64,000 nucleotides of DNA from positions 97,151,345 to 97,215,344 of the forward strand of contig CP136061.1 in assembly GCA_032622095.1 (NCBI GenBank). The letters are read 5' to 3'. The notes under the pieces are model-generated. The model worked only from the letters and a program-made list of their open reading frames with translations, was not told the DNA's origin and did no database searches. The stretch is from Siphonodentalium dalli. Lineage: Eukaryota; Mollusca; Scaphopoda; Gadilida; Siphonodentaliidae. Made by a program: the position numbers and the translations under genes. Positions 1 through 11,224 of this stretch are shown here, in pieces (position 1 is the stretch's first letter; the number at the start of each line of letters is the position of its first letter).

Positions 1-1231
1 CTACATGTATCTTGTTAGCAGCCTACATGTATCTTGTTAGCAGCCTACATGTATCTTGTTAGCAGCCTGAGAACACCACATGTATCTTGTTAGCAGCCTG
101 AGAACACCACATGTATCTTGTTAGCAGCCTACATGTGTCTTGTTAGCAGCCTACATGTATCTTGTTAGCAGCCTACATGTATCTTGTTAGCAGCCTGAGA
201 ACACCACATGTATCTTGTTAGCAGCTTGAGAACACTACATGTATCTTGTTAGCAGCCTACATGTATCTTGTTAGCAGCCTGAGAACACCACATGTATCTT
301 GTTAGCAGCCTACATGTGTCTTGTTAGCAGCCTACATGTATCTTGTTAGCAGCCTGAGAACACCACATGTATCTTGTTAGCAGCCTACATGTGTCTTGTT
401 AGCAGCCTACATGTATCTTGTTAGCAGCCTACATGTATCTTGTTAGCAGCCTGAGAACACCACATGTATCTTGTTAGCAGCTTGAGAACACTACATGTAT
501 CTTGTTAGCAGCCTACATGTATCTTGTTAGCAGCCTGAGAACACCACATGTATCTTGTTAGCAGCTTGAGAACACCACATGTATCTTGTTAGCAGCCTAC
601 ATGTATCTTGTTAGCAGCCTACATGTATCTTGTTAGCAGCCTATATGTATCTTGTTAGCAGCCTACATGTGTCTTGTTAGCAGCCTGAGAACACCACATG
701 TATCTTGTTAGCAGCTTGAGAACACCACATGTATCTTGTTAGCAGCCTACATGTATCTTGTTAGCAGCCTACATGTATCTTGTTAGCAGCCTGAGAACAC
801 CACATGTATCTTGTTAGCAGCTTGAGAACACCACATGTATCTTGTTAGCAGCCTACATGTGTCTTGTTAGCAGCCTACATGTATCTTGTTAGCAGCCTAC
901 ATGTATCTTGTTAGCAGCCTACATGTATCTTGTTAGCAGCCTGAGAACACCACATGTATCTTGTTAGCAGCTTGAGAACACCACATGTATCTTGTTAGCA
1001 GCCTACATGTATCTTGTTAGCAGCCTACATGTATCTTGTTAGCAGCCTGAGAACACCACATGTATCTTGTTAGCAGCTTGAGAACACCACATGTATCTTG
1101 TTAGCAGCCTACATGTGTCTTGTTAGCAGCCTACATGTATCTTGTTAGCAGCCTACATGTATCTTGTTAGCAGCCTACATGTATCTTGTTAGCAGCCTAC
1201 ATGTATCTTGTTAGCAGCCTACATGTATCTT
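1..1231 (+). repeat. Mixed 22/31-mer segment with TGTGTC variants and a 256-bp duplication
   Basis: Ordinary 22-mers alternate with 31-mers, most of them with CACCACATG after the nine-base insert. Many 31-mers start with T instead of C (TTGAGAACAC). Some 22-mers read TGTGTC in place of TGTATC. The order of monomers around the TGTGTC site near 135 is repeated near 391, and the TTGAGAACACTAC 31-mer at 226 recurs at 482. Both give a 256-bp spacing (six 22-mers plus four 31-mers). No gene is present. Confidence 0.93.
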
Positions 1232-2500
1232 GTTAGCAGCCTACATGTATATTGTTAGCACACTACATGTATCTTGTTAGCAGCCTGAGAACACCACATG
1301 TATCTTGTTAGCAGCCTACATGTATCTTGTTAGCAGCCTACATGTATCTTGTTAGCAGCCTACATGTATATTGTTAGCACACTACATGTATCTTGTTAGC
1401 AGCCTGAGAACACCACATGTATCTTGTTAGCAGCCTACATGTATCTTGTTAGCAGCCTACATGTATCTTGTTAGCAGCCTACATGTATATTGTTAGCACA
1501 CTACATGTATCTTGTTAGCAGCCTGAGAACACCACATGTATCTTGTTAGCAGCCTACATGTATCTTGTTAGCAGCCTACATGTATCTTGTTAGCAGCCTA
1601 CATGTATCTTGTTAGCAGCCTACATGTATCTTGTTAGCAGCCTACATGTATCTTGTTAGCAGCCTACATGTATATTGTTAGCACACTACATGTATCTTGT
1701 TAGCAGCCTGAGAACACCACATGTATCTTGTTAGCAGCCTACATGTATCTTGTTAGCAGCCTACATGTATCTTGTTAGCAGCCTACATGTATCTTGTTAG
1801 CAGCCTACATGTATCTTGTTAGCAGCCTACATGTATCTTGTTAGCAGCCTACATGTATATTGTTAGCAGCCTACATGTATCTTGTTAGCAGCCTACATGT
1901 ATCTTGTTAGCACCCTACATGTATATTGTTAGCACACTACATGTATCTTGTTAGCAGCCTGAGAACACTACATGTATCTTGTTAGCAGCCTACATGTATC
2001 TTGTTAGCAGCCTACATGTATCTTGTTAGCAGCCTACATGTATATTGTTAGCACACTACATGTATCTTGTTAGCAGCCTGAGAACACCACATGTATCTTG
2101 TTAGCAGCCTACATGTATCTTGTTAGCAGCCTACATGTATCTTGTTAGCAGCCTACATGTATCTTGTTAGCAGCCTACATGTATCTTGTTAGCAGCCTAC
2201 ATGTATCTTGTTAGCAGCCTACATGTATCTTGTTAGCAGCCTACATGTATATTGTTAGCACACTACATGTATCTTGTTAGCAGCCTGAGAACACCACATG
2301 TATCTTGTTAGCAGCCTACATGTATCTTGTTAGCAGCCTACATGTATCTTGTTAGCAGCCTACATGTATCTTGTTAGCAGCCTACATGTATATTGTTAGC
2401 ACACTACATGTATCTTGTTAGCAGCCTGAGAACACCACATGTATCTTGTTAGCAGCCTACGTGTATCTTGTTAGCACACTACATGTATCTTGTTAGCAGC
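1232..2500 (+). repeat. 119-bp higher-order repeats with GCACAC junction variant
   Basis: The marker is a 22-mer reading TATATTG and usually ending GCACA instead of GCAGC. It recurs with its TATATTG change at about 1251, 1370, 1489, 1674, 1859, 1925, 2044, 2251 and 2392. The spacings are 119, 119, 185, 185, 66, 119, 207 and 141 bp. The base unit of 119 bp is four 22-mers plus one 31-mer, and the larger spacings add 1, 3 or 4 further 22-mers. The marker near 1859 lacks the GCACA ending. The marker monomer is usually followed by one plain 22-mer and then a CTGAGAACAC 31-mer. Confidence 0.92.
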
Positions 2501-3580
2501 CTGAGAACACCACATGTATCTTGTTAGCAGCCTACATGTGTCTTGTTAGCAGCCTACATGTATCTTGTTAGCAGCCTACATGTATCTTGTTAGCAGCCTA
2601 CATGTATATTGTTAGCACACTACATGTATCTTGTTAGCAGCTTGAGAACACCACATGTATCTTGTTAGCAGCCTACATGTATCTTGTTAGCAGCCTACAT
2701 GTATCTTGTTAGCAGCCTACATGTATCTTGTTAGCAGCCTACATGTGTCTTGTTAGCAGCCTACATGTATCTTGTTAGCAGCCTACATGTATCTTGTTAG
2801 CAGCCTACATGTATATTGTTAGCACACTACATGTATCTTGTTAGCAGCTTGAGAACACCACATGTATCTTGTTAGCAGCCTACATGTATCTTGTTAGCAG
2901 CCTACATGTATCTTGTTAGCAGCCTACATGTATCTTGTTAGCAGCCTGAGAACACTACATGTATCTTGTTAGCAGCTTGAGAACACCACATGTATCTTGT
3001 TAGCAGCCTACATGTATCTTGTTAGCAGCCTACATGTATCTTGTTAGCAGCCTACATGTATCTTGTTAGCACACTACATGTATCTTGTTAGCAGCTTGAG
3101 AACACCACATGTATCTTGTTAGCAGCCTACATGTATCTTGTTAGCAGCCTACATGTATCTTGTTAGCAGCCTACATGTATCTTGTTAGCACACTACATGT
3201 ATCTTGTTAGCAGCCTGGGAACACCACATGTATCTTGTTAGCAGCCTACATGTATCTTGTTAGCAGCCTACATGTATCTTGTTAGCAGCCTACATGTATC
3301 TTGTTAGCAGCCTACATGTATCTTGTTAGCAGCCTACATGTATCTTGTTAGCAGCCTACATGTATATTGTTAGCACACTACATGTATCTTGTTAGCAGCC
3401 TACATGTATCTTGTTAGCAGCCTACATGTATATTGTTAGCACACTACATGTATCTTGTTAGCAGCTTGAGAACACCACATGTATCTTGTTAGCAGCTTAA
3501 GAACACCACATGTATCTTGTTAGCAGCCTACATGTGTCTTGTTAGCAGCCTGAGAACACTACATGTATCTTGTTAGCAGC
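2501..3580 (+). repeat. 1,080-bp higher-order repeat, copy 1
   Basis: This unit starts at a CTGAGAACACCAC 31-mer at 2501 whose counterpart is at 3581. It contains TATATTG/GCACAC markers, TGTGTC monomers and TTGAGAACAC 31-mers in the same order as the next unit. Private differences include CTGGGAACACC near 3215 and TTAAGAACACC near 3507. The length equals thirty-five 22-mers plus ten 31-mers. It has one 22-mer more than copy 2, located before the TGTGTC monomer near 2746. Confidence 0.92.
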
Positions 3581-4638
3581 CTGAGAACACCACATGTATC
3601 TTGTTAGCAGCCTACATGTATCTTGTTAGCAGCCTACATGTATCTTGTTAGCAGCCTACATGTATCTTGTTAGCAGCCTACATGTATATTGTTAGCACAC
3701 TACATGTATCTTGTTAGCAGCTTGAGAACACCACATGTATCTTGTTAGCAGCCTACATGTATCTTGTTAGCAGCCTACATGTATCTTGTTAGCAGCCTAC
3801 ATGTGTCTTGTTAGCAGCCTACATGTATCTTGTTAGCAGCCTACATGTATCTTGTTAGCAGCCTACATGTATATTGTTAGCACACTACATGTATCTTGTT
3901 AGCAGCTTGAGAACACCACATGTATCTTGTTAGCAGCCTACATGTATCTTGTTAGCAGCCTACATGTATCTTGTTAGCAGCCTACATGTATCTTGTTAGC
4001 AGCCTGAGAACACTACATGTATCTTGTTAGCAGCTTGAGAACACCACATGTATCTTGTTAGCAGCCTACATGTATCTTGTTAGCAGCCTACATGTATCTT
4101 GTTAGCAGCCTACATGTATCTTGTTAGCACACTACATGTATCTTGTTAGCAGCTTGAGAACACCACATGTATCTTGTTAGCAGCCTACATGTATCTTGTT
4201 AGCAGCCTACATGTATCTTGTTAGCAGCCTACATGTATCTTGTTAGCACACTACATGTATCTTGTTAGCAGCCTGAGAACACCACATGTATCTTGTTAGC
4301 AGCCTACATGTATCTTGTTAGCAGCCTACATGTATCTTGTTAGCAGCCTACATGTATCTTGTTAGCAGCCTACATGTATCTTGTTAGCAGCCTACATGTA
4401 TCTTGTTAGCAGCCTACATGTATATTGTTAGCACACTACATGTATCTTGTTAGCAGCCTACATGTATCTTGTTAGCAGCCTACATGTATATTGTTAGCAC
4501 ACTACATGTATCTTGTTAGCAGCTTGAGAACACCACATGTATCTTGTTAGCAGCTTGAGAACACCACATGTATCTTGTTAGCAGCCTACATGTGTCTTGT
4601 TAGCAGCCTGAGAACACTACATGTATCTTGTTAGCAGC
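3581..4638 (+). repeat. 1,058-bp higher-order repeat, copy 2
   Basis: This is the tandem duplicate of 2501-3580. Markers correspond at a constant 1,058 bp after the missing 22-mer: the 31-mer at 2946 and 4004, the GCACAC sites at 3069 and 4127 and at 3187 and 4245, and the TATATTG sites at 3363 and 4421. A third copy begins at 4639 but keeps only about five monomers: the TATATTG monomer near 4742 is followed by an ordinary GCAGC ending, and the register of markers stops there. Confidence 0.92.
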
Positions 4639-4863
4639 CTGAGAACACCACATGTATCTTGTTAGCAGCCTACATGTATCTTGTTAGCAGCCTACATGTA
4701 TCTTGTTAGCAGCCTACATGTATCTTGTTAGCAGCCTACATGTATATTGTTAGCAGCCTACATGTATCTTGTTAGCAGCCTGAGAACACCACATGTATCT
4801 TGTTAGCAGCTTGAGAACACCACATGTATCTTGTTAGCAGCCTACATGTGTCTTGTTAGCAGC
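4639..4863 (+). repeat. Remnant third copy of the 1.06-kb unit and linker monomers
   Basis: The segment starts with the CTGAGAACACCAC 31-mer that opens the preceding two units, then plain 22-mers and a TATATTG monomer. It then switches to 31-mers of the CACCACATG class and a TGTGTC 22-mer. The switch marks the right edge of the 1.06-kb repeat. Confidence 0.85.
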
Positions 4864-5257
4864 CTGAGAACACTACATGTATCTTGTTAGCAGCCTGAGA
4901 ACACTACATGTATCTTGTTAGCAGCCTGAGAACACTACATGTATCTTGTTAGCAGCCTGAGAACACTACATGTATCTTGTTAGCAGCCTGAGAACACTAC
5001 ATGTATCTTGTTAGCAGCCTACATGTGTCTTGTTAGCAGCCTGAGAACACTACATGTATCTTGTTAGCAGCCTGAGAACACTACATGTATCTTGTTAGCA
5101 GCCTGAGAACACTACATGTATCTTGTTAGCAGCCTGAGAACACTACATGTATCTTGTTAGCAGCCTGAGAACACTACATGTATCTTGTTAGCAGCCTGAG
5201 AACACTACATGTATCTTGTTAGCAGCTTGAGAACACCACATGTATCTTGTTAGCAGC
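4864..5257 (+). repeat. 31-mer-rich block (5 + 6 long monomers)
   Basis: Five consecutive CTGAGAACACTAC 31-mers begin at 4864, 4895, 4926, 4957 and 4988. One TGTGTC 22-mer follows at 5019, then six more 31-mers at 5041, 5072, 5103, 5134, 5165 and 5196. A TTGAGAACACCAC 31-mer at 5227 closes the block. The TAC form of the 31-mer is unusual in this part of the array, where CACCACATG is commoner, so this looks like a local expansion of one variant. Confidence 0.93.
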
Positions 5258-6002
5258 CTACATGTGTCTTGTTAGCAGCCTACTTGTATCTTGTTAGCAG
5301 CCTACATGTATCTTGTTAGCAGCCTACATGTATCTTGTTAGCAGCCTGAGAACACTACATGTATCTTGTTAGCAGCTTGAGAACACCACATGTATCTTGT
5401 TAGCAGCCTACATGTATCTTGTTAGCAGCCTACATGTATCTTGTTAGCAGCCTACATGTATCTTGTTAGCAGCCTGAGAACACCACATGTATCTTGTTAG
5501 CAGCTTGAGAACACCACATGTATCTTGTTAGCAGCCTACATGTGTCTTGTTAGCAGCCTACATGTATCTTGTTAGCAGCCTACATGTATCTTGTTAGCAG
5601 CCTACATGTATCTTGTTAGCAGCCTACATGTATCTTGTTAGCAGCCTACATGTATCTTGTTAGCAGCCTACATGTATCTTGTTAGCAGCCTACATGTATC
5701 TTGTTAGCAGCCTACATGTATCTTGTTAGCAGCCTACATGTATCTTGTTAGCAGCCTACATGTATCTTGTTAGCAGCCTGAGAACACCACATGTATCTTG
5801 TTAGCAGCCTACATGTATCTTGTTAGCAGCCTACATGTATATTGTTAGCAGCCTGAGAACACCACATGTATCTTGTTAGCAGCCTACATGTATCTTGTTA
5901 GCAGCCTACATGTGTCTTGTTAGCAGCCTACATGTATCTTGTTAGCAGCCTACATGTATCTTGTTAGCAGCCTGAGAACACCACATGTATCTTGTTAGCA
6001 GC
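5258..6002 (+). repeat. 22-mer-rich segment, left member of an 875-bp spaced duplication
   Basis: Mostly plain 22-mers, with an unbroken run from about 5530 to 5775. One monomer near 5281 reads CTACTTG. A TATATTG monomer with its change at 5841 begins a monomer order (31-mer, 22-mer, TGTGTC 22-mer, two 22-mers, 31-mer, 22-mer, TTGAGAACAC 31-mer) that is seen again starting at 6716, 875 bp to the right. The 230-bp repeats of 6003-6599 lie between the two copies. Confidence 0.88.
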
Positions 6003-6599
6003 CTACATGTATCTTGTTAGCAGCTTGAGAACACCACATGTATCTTGTTAGCAGCCTGAGAACACCACATGTATCTTGTTAGCAGCCTACATGTATCTTG
6101 TTAGCAGCTTGAGAACACCACATGTATCTTGTTAGCAGCCTGAGAACACCACATGTATCTTGTTAGCAGCCTGAGAACACCACATGTATCTTGTTAGCAG
6201 CCTGAGAACACCACATGTATCTTGTTAGCAGCCTACATGTATCTTGTTAGCAGCTTGAGAACACCACATGTATCTTGTTAGCAGCCTGAGAACACCACAT
6301 GTATCTTGTTAGCAGCCTACATGTATCTTGTTAGCAGCTTGAGAACACCACATGTATCTTGTTAGCAGCCTGAGAACACCACATGTATCTTGTTAGCAGC
6401 CTGAGAACACCACATGTATCTTGTTAGCAGCCTGAGAACACCACATGTATCTTGTTAGCAGCCTACATGTATCTTGTTAGCAGCTTGAGAACACCACATG
6501 TATCTTGTTAGCAGCCTGAGAACACCACATGTATCTTGTTAGCAGCCTACATGTATCTTGTTAGCAGCTTGAGAACACCACATGTATCTTGTTAGCAGC
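6003..6599 (+). repeat. 230-bp higher-order repeat, about 2.6 copies
   Basis: Units start at 6003, 6233 and 6463. Each full unit is eight monomers: 22-mer, TTGAGAACAC 31-mer, CTGAGAACAC 31-mer, 22-mer, TTGAGAACAC 31-mer, then three CTGAGAACAC 31-mers. All long monomers are the CACCACATG class. Two 22-mers plus six 31-mers give 230 bp. The third unit breaks after its fifth monomer at 6600. Confidence 0.94.
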
Positions 6600-7100
6600 C
6601 TACATGTATCTTGTTAGCAGCCTGAGAACACCACATGTATCTTGTTAGCAGCCTACATGTATCTTGTTAGCAGCTTGAGAACACCACATGTATCTTGTTA
6701 GCAGCCTACATGTATATTGTTAGCAGCCTGAGAACACCACATGTATCTTGTTAGCAGCCTACATGTATCTTGTTAGCAGCCTACATGTGTCTTGTTAGCA
6801 GCCTACATGTATCTTGTTAGCAGCCTACATGTATCTTGTTAGCAGCCTGAGAACACCTCATGTATCTTGTTAGCAGCCTACATGTATCTTGTTAGCAGCT
6901 TGAGAACACCACATGTATCTTGTTAGCAGCCTACATGTATCTTGTTAGCAGCCTACATGTATATTGTTAGCACACTACATGTATCTTGTTAGCAGCCTGA
7001 GAACACCACATGTATCTTGTTAGCAGCCTATATGTATCTTGTTAGCAGCTTGAGAACACTACATGTATCTTGTTAGCAGCCTACATGTATCTTGTTAGCA
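6600..7100 (+). repeat. Right member of the 875-bp spaced duplication and transition to the G subtype
   Basis: The monomer order from the TATATTG change at 6716 repeats the order from 5841. A private change gives CACCTCATG near 6857. A last TATATTG/GCACAC pair is near 6965 and a CTATATG monomer is near 7028. CTGCATG monomers appear just right of this segment. Confidence 0.85.
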
Positions 7101-8239
7101 GCCTACATGTATCTTGTTAGCAGCCTGCATGTATCTTGTTAGCAGCCTGCATGTATCTTGTTAGCAGCCTGAGAACACTACATGTATCTTGTTAGCAGCC
7201 TACATGTATCTTGTTAGCAGCCTACATGTATCTTGTTAGCAGCCTGCATGTATCTTGTTAGCAGCCTACATGTATCTTGTTAGCAGCCTGCATGTATCTT
7301 GTTAGCAGCCTACATGTATATTGTTAGCAGCCTGAGAACACTACATGTATCTTGTTAGCAGCCTACATGTATCTTGTTAGCAGCCTACATGTATCTTGTT
7401 AGCAGCCTGCATGTATCTTGTTAGCAGCCTACATGTATCTTGTTAGCAGCCTGCATGTATCTTGTTAGCAGCCTGCATGTATCTTGTTAGCAGCCTGCAT
7501 GTATCTTGTTAGCAGCCTGCATGTATCTTGTTAGCAGCCTACATGTATCTTGTTAGCAGCTTGAGAACACCACATGTATCTTGTTAGCAGCCTACATGTA
7601 TCTTGTTAGCAGCCTGCATGTATCTTGTTAGCAGCCTGCATGTATCTTGTTAGCAGCCTGCATGTATCTTGTTAGCAGCCTGCATGTATCTTGTTAGCAG
7701 CCTGCATGTATCTTGTTAGCAGCCTGCATGTATCTTGTTAGCAGCCTACATGTATCTTGTTAGCAGCCTACCTTTATCTTGTTAGCAGCTTGAGAACACC
7801 ACATGTATCTTGTTAGCAGCCTACATGTATCTTGTTAGCAGCTTGAGAACACTACATGTATCTTGTTAGCAGCCTACATGTATCTTGTTAGCAGCCTGCA
7901 TGTATCTTGTTAGCAGCCTGCATGTATCTTGTTAGCAGCTTGAGAACACCACATGTATCTTGTTAGCAGCCTACATGTATCTTGTTAGCAGCTTGAGAAC
8001 ACTACATGTATCTTGTTAGCAGCCTACATGTATCTTGTTAGCAGCCTACATGTATCTTGTTAGCAGCCTACATGTATCTTGTTAGCAGCCTGCATGTATC
8101 TTGTTAGCAGCCTGCATGTATCTTGTTAGCAGCTTGAGAACACCACATGTATCTTGTTAGCAGCCTACATGTATCTTGTTAGCAGCTTGAGAACACTACA
8201 TGTATCTTGTTAGCAGCCTACATGTATCTTGTTAGCAGC
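7101..8239 (+). repeat. Start of the CTGCATG (G-subtype) domain, mixed order
   Basis: Monomers whose third base is G (CTGCATG) first become frequent here, mixed with plain 22-mers and TTGAGAACAC 31-mers. The block 'TTGAGAACACCAC 31-mer, 22-mer, TTGAGAACACTAC 31-mer, 22-mers, two G monomers' recurs around 7788, 7938 and 8132 with different numbers of 22-mers. One monomer near 7769 reads CTACCTTTATC. Confidence 0.9.
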
Positions 8240-9317
8240 CTGCATGTATCTTGTTAGCAGCCTGCATGTATCTTGTTAGCAGCCTGCATGTATCTTGTTA
8301 GCAGCCTGCATGTATCTTGTTAGCAGCCTGCATGTATCTTGTTAGCAGCCTGCATGTATCTTGTTAGCAGCCTGCATGTATCTTGTTAGCAGCCTGCATG
8401 TATCTTGTTAGCAGCCTGCATGTATCTTGTTAGCAGCCTGCATGTATCTTGTTAGCAGCCTGCATGTATCTTGTTAGCAGCCTGCATGTATCTTGTTAGC
8501 AGCCTGCATGTATCTTGTTAGCAGCCTGCATGTATCTTGTTAGCAGCCTGCATGTATCTTGTTAGCAGCCTGCATGTATCTTGTTAGCAGCCTGCATGTA
8601 TCTTGTTAGCAGCCTGCATGTATCTTGTTAGCAGCCTGCATGTATCTTGTTAGCAGCATGCATGTATCTTGTTAGCAGCCTGCATGTATCTTGTTAGCAG
8701 CCTACATGTATCTTGTTAGCAGCCTGCATGTATCTTGTTAGCAGCCTGCATGTATCTTGTTAGCAGCCTGCATGTATCTTGTTAGCAGCCTGCATGTATC
8801 TTGTTAGCAGCCTGCATGTATCTTGTTAGCAGCCTGCATGTATCTTGTTAGCAGCCTGCATGTATCTTGTTAGCAGCCTGCATGTATCTTGTTAGCAGCC
8901 TGCATGTATCTTGTTAGCAGCCTCCATGTATCTTGTTAGCAGCCTGCATGTATCTTGTTAGCAGCCTGCATGTATCTTGTTAGCAGCCTGCATGTATCTT
9001 GTTAGCAGCCTGCATGTATCTTGTTAGCAGCCTGCATGTATCTTGTTAGCAGCCTGCATGTATCTTGTTAGCAGCCTGCATGTATCTTGTTAGCAGCCTG
9101 CATGTATCTTGTTAGCAGCCTGCATGTATCTTGTTAGCAGCCTGCATGTATCTTGTTAGCAGCATGCATGTATCTTGTTAGCAGCCTGCATGTATCTTGT
9201 TAGCAGCCTGCATGTATCTTGTTAGCAGCCTGCATGTATCTTGTTAGCAGCCTGCATGTATCTTGTTAGCAGCCTGCATGTATCTTGTTAGCAGCCTGCA
9301 TGTATCTTGTTAGCAGC
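8240..9317 (+). repeat. Long uniform run of CTGCATG monomers (21 + 1 + 27)
   Basis: Twenty-one G-subtype 22-mers run from 8240, then one plain CTACATG monomer at 8702, then twenty-seven G-type positions to 9317. This is the most uniform part of the window. Two junctions read AGCATGCATG instead of AGCCTGCATG, near 8655 and 9161; their spacing is 506 bp, which is twenty-three monomers and suggests an internal duplication. One monomer at 8922 reads CTCCATG. Confidence 0.95.
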
Positions 9318-10001
9318 CTACATGTATCTTGTTAGCAGCTTGAGAACACCACATGTATCTTGTTAGCAGCCTGAGAACACCACATGTATCTTGTTAGCAG
9401 CCTGCATGTATCTTGTTAGCAGCCTGCATGTATCTTGTTAGCAGCCTGCATGTATCTTGTTAGCAGCCTGCATGTATCTTGTTAGCAGCCTACATGTATC
9501 TTGTTAGCAGCCTGAGAACACTACATGTATCTTGTTAGCAGCCTGAGAACACCACATGTATCTTGTTAGCAGCCTGAGAACACTACATGTATCTTGTTAG
9601 CAGCCTGAGAACACCACATGTATCTTGTTAGCAGCCTGCATGTATCTTGTTAGCAGCCTACATGTATCTTGTTAGCAGCCTGCATGTATCTTGTTAGCAG
9701 CCTGCATGTATCTTGTTAGCAGCCTGAGAACACCACATGTATCTTGTTAGCAGCCTGCATGTATCTTGTTAGCAGCCTGCATGTATCTTGTTAGCAGCCT
9801 GCATGTATCTTGTTAGCAGCCTGCATGTATCTTGTTAGCAGCCTGCATGTATCTTGTTAGCAGCCTACATGTATCTTGTTAGCAGCTTGAGAATACTACA
9901 TGTATCTTGTTAGCAGCCTACATGTATCTTGTTAGCAGCTTGAGAACACCACATGTATCTTGTTAGCAGCCTGAGAATACCACATGTATCTTGTTAGCAG
10001 C
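9318..10001 (+). repeat. Mixed G-subtype, 22-mer and 31-mer segment
   Basis: A plain 22-mer at 9318 and a TTGAGAACACCAC 31-mer at 9340 end the uniform run. G monomers, plain monomers and both C and T forms of CTGAGAACAC(C/T)AC follow. Two 31-mers carry GAATAC instead of GAACAC, near 9890 and 9974. Confidence 0.9.
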
Positions 10002-10635
10002 CTGCATGTATCTTGTTAGCAGCCTGCATGTATCTTGTTAGCAGCCTGCATGTATCTTGTTAGCAGCCTGCATGTATCTTGTTAGCAGCCTGCATGTATC
10101 TTGTTAGCAGCCTGCATGTATCTTGTTAGCAGCCTGCATGTATCTTGTTAGCAGCCTGCATGTATCTTGTTAGCAGCCTGCATGTATCTTGTTAGCAGCC
10201 TGCATGTATCTTGTTAGCAGCCTGCATGTATCTTGTTAGCAGCCTGCATGTATCTTGTTAGCAGCCTGCATGTATCTTGTTAGCAGCCTGCATGTATCTT
10301 GTTAGCAGCCGGCATGTATCTTGTTAGCAGCCTACATGTATCTTGTTAGCAGCTTGAGAACACCACATGTATCTTGTTAGCAGCCTGAGAACACCACATG
10401 TATCTTGTTAGCAGCCTACATGTATCTTGTTAGCAGCCTGCATGTATCTTGTTAGCAGCCTGTATGTATCTTGTTAGCAGCCTGCATGTATCTTGTTAGC
10501 AGCCTGCATGTATCTTGTTAGCAGCCTGCATGTATCTTGTTAGCAGCCTGCATGTATCTTGTTAGCAGCCTGCATGTATCTTGTTAGCAGCCTGCATGTA
10601 TCTTGTTAGCAGCCTGCATGTATCTTGTTAGCAGC
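10002..10635 (+). repeat. Second uniform CTGCATG run and flank
   Basis: Fifteen monomer positions from 10002 to 10331 are G-subtype; the last reads CCGGCATG near 10310 and creates a rare CpG. A plain 22-mer at 10332 and two 31-mers follow. A further G run then leads up to the 31-mer block at 10636, and includes a CTGTATG variant near 10460. Confidence 0.9.
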
Positions 10636-11224
10636 CTGAGAACACCACATGTATCTTGTTAGCAGCCTGAGAACACTACATGTATCTTGTTAGCAGCCTG
10701 AGAACACCACATGTATCTTGTTAGCAGCCTGAGAACACCACATGTATCTTGTTAGCAGCCTGAGAACACTACATGTATCTTGTTAGCAGCCTGAGAACAC
10801 CACATGTATCTTGTTAGCAGCCTGAGAACACTACATGTATCTTGTTAGCAGCCTGAGAACACTACATGTATCTTGTTAGCAGCCTGAGAACACTACATGT
10901 ATCTTGTTAGCAGCCTGAGAACACCACATGTATCTTGTTAGCAGCCTGAGAACACCACATGTATCTTGTTAGCAGCCTGAGAACACCACATGTATCTTGT
11001 TAGCAGCCTGAGAACACTACATGTATCTTGTTAGCAGCCTGAGAACACTACATGTATCTTGTTAGCAGCCTGAGAACACTACATGTATCTTGTTAGCAGC
11101 CTGAGAACACCACATGTATCTTGTTAGCAGCCTGAGAACACCACATGTATCTTGTTAGCAGCCTGAGAACACCACATGTATCTTGTTAGCAGCCTGAGAA
11201 CACTACATGTATCTTGTTAGCAGC
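10636..11224 (+). repeat. Nineteen consecutive 31-mers with a 186-bp sub-period
   Basis: Nineteen long monomers follow one another with no 22-mer between them (19 x 31 = 589 bp). Writing c for CACCACATG and t for CACTACATG, the order is c t c c t c, then t t t c c c twice, then t. The repeated six-monomer pattern gives a 186-bp higher-order period. The next monomer, at 11225, reads CTGCAAGTATATTG and is itself doubly mutated. Confidence 0.95.

Noticed and set aside
8651-9170. Plant RY-type GCATGCATG seed-promoter motif
   Set aside because: The two occurrences are point variants at monomer junctions in a uniform satellite, with no gene nearby and no evidence that the host is a plant.
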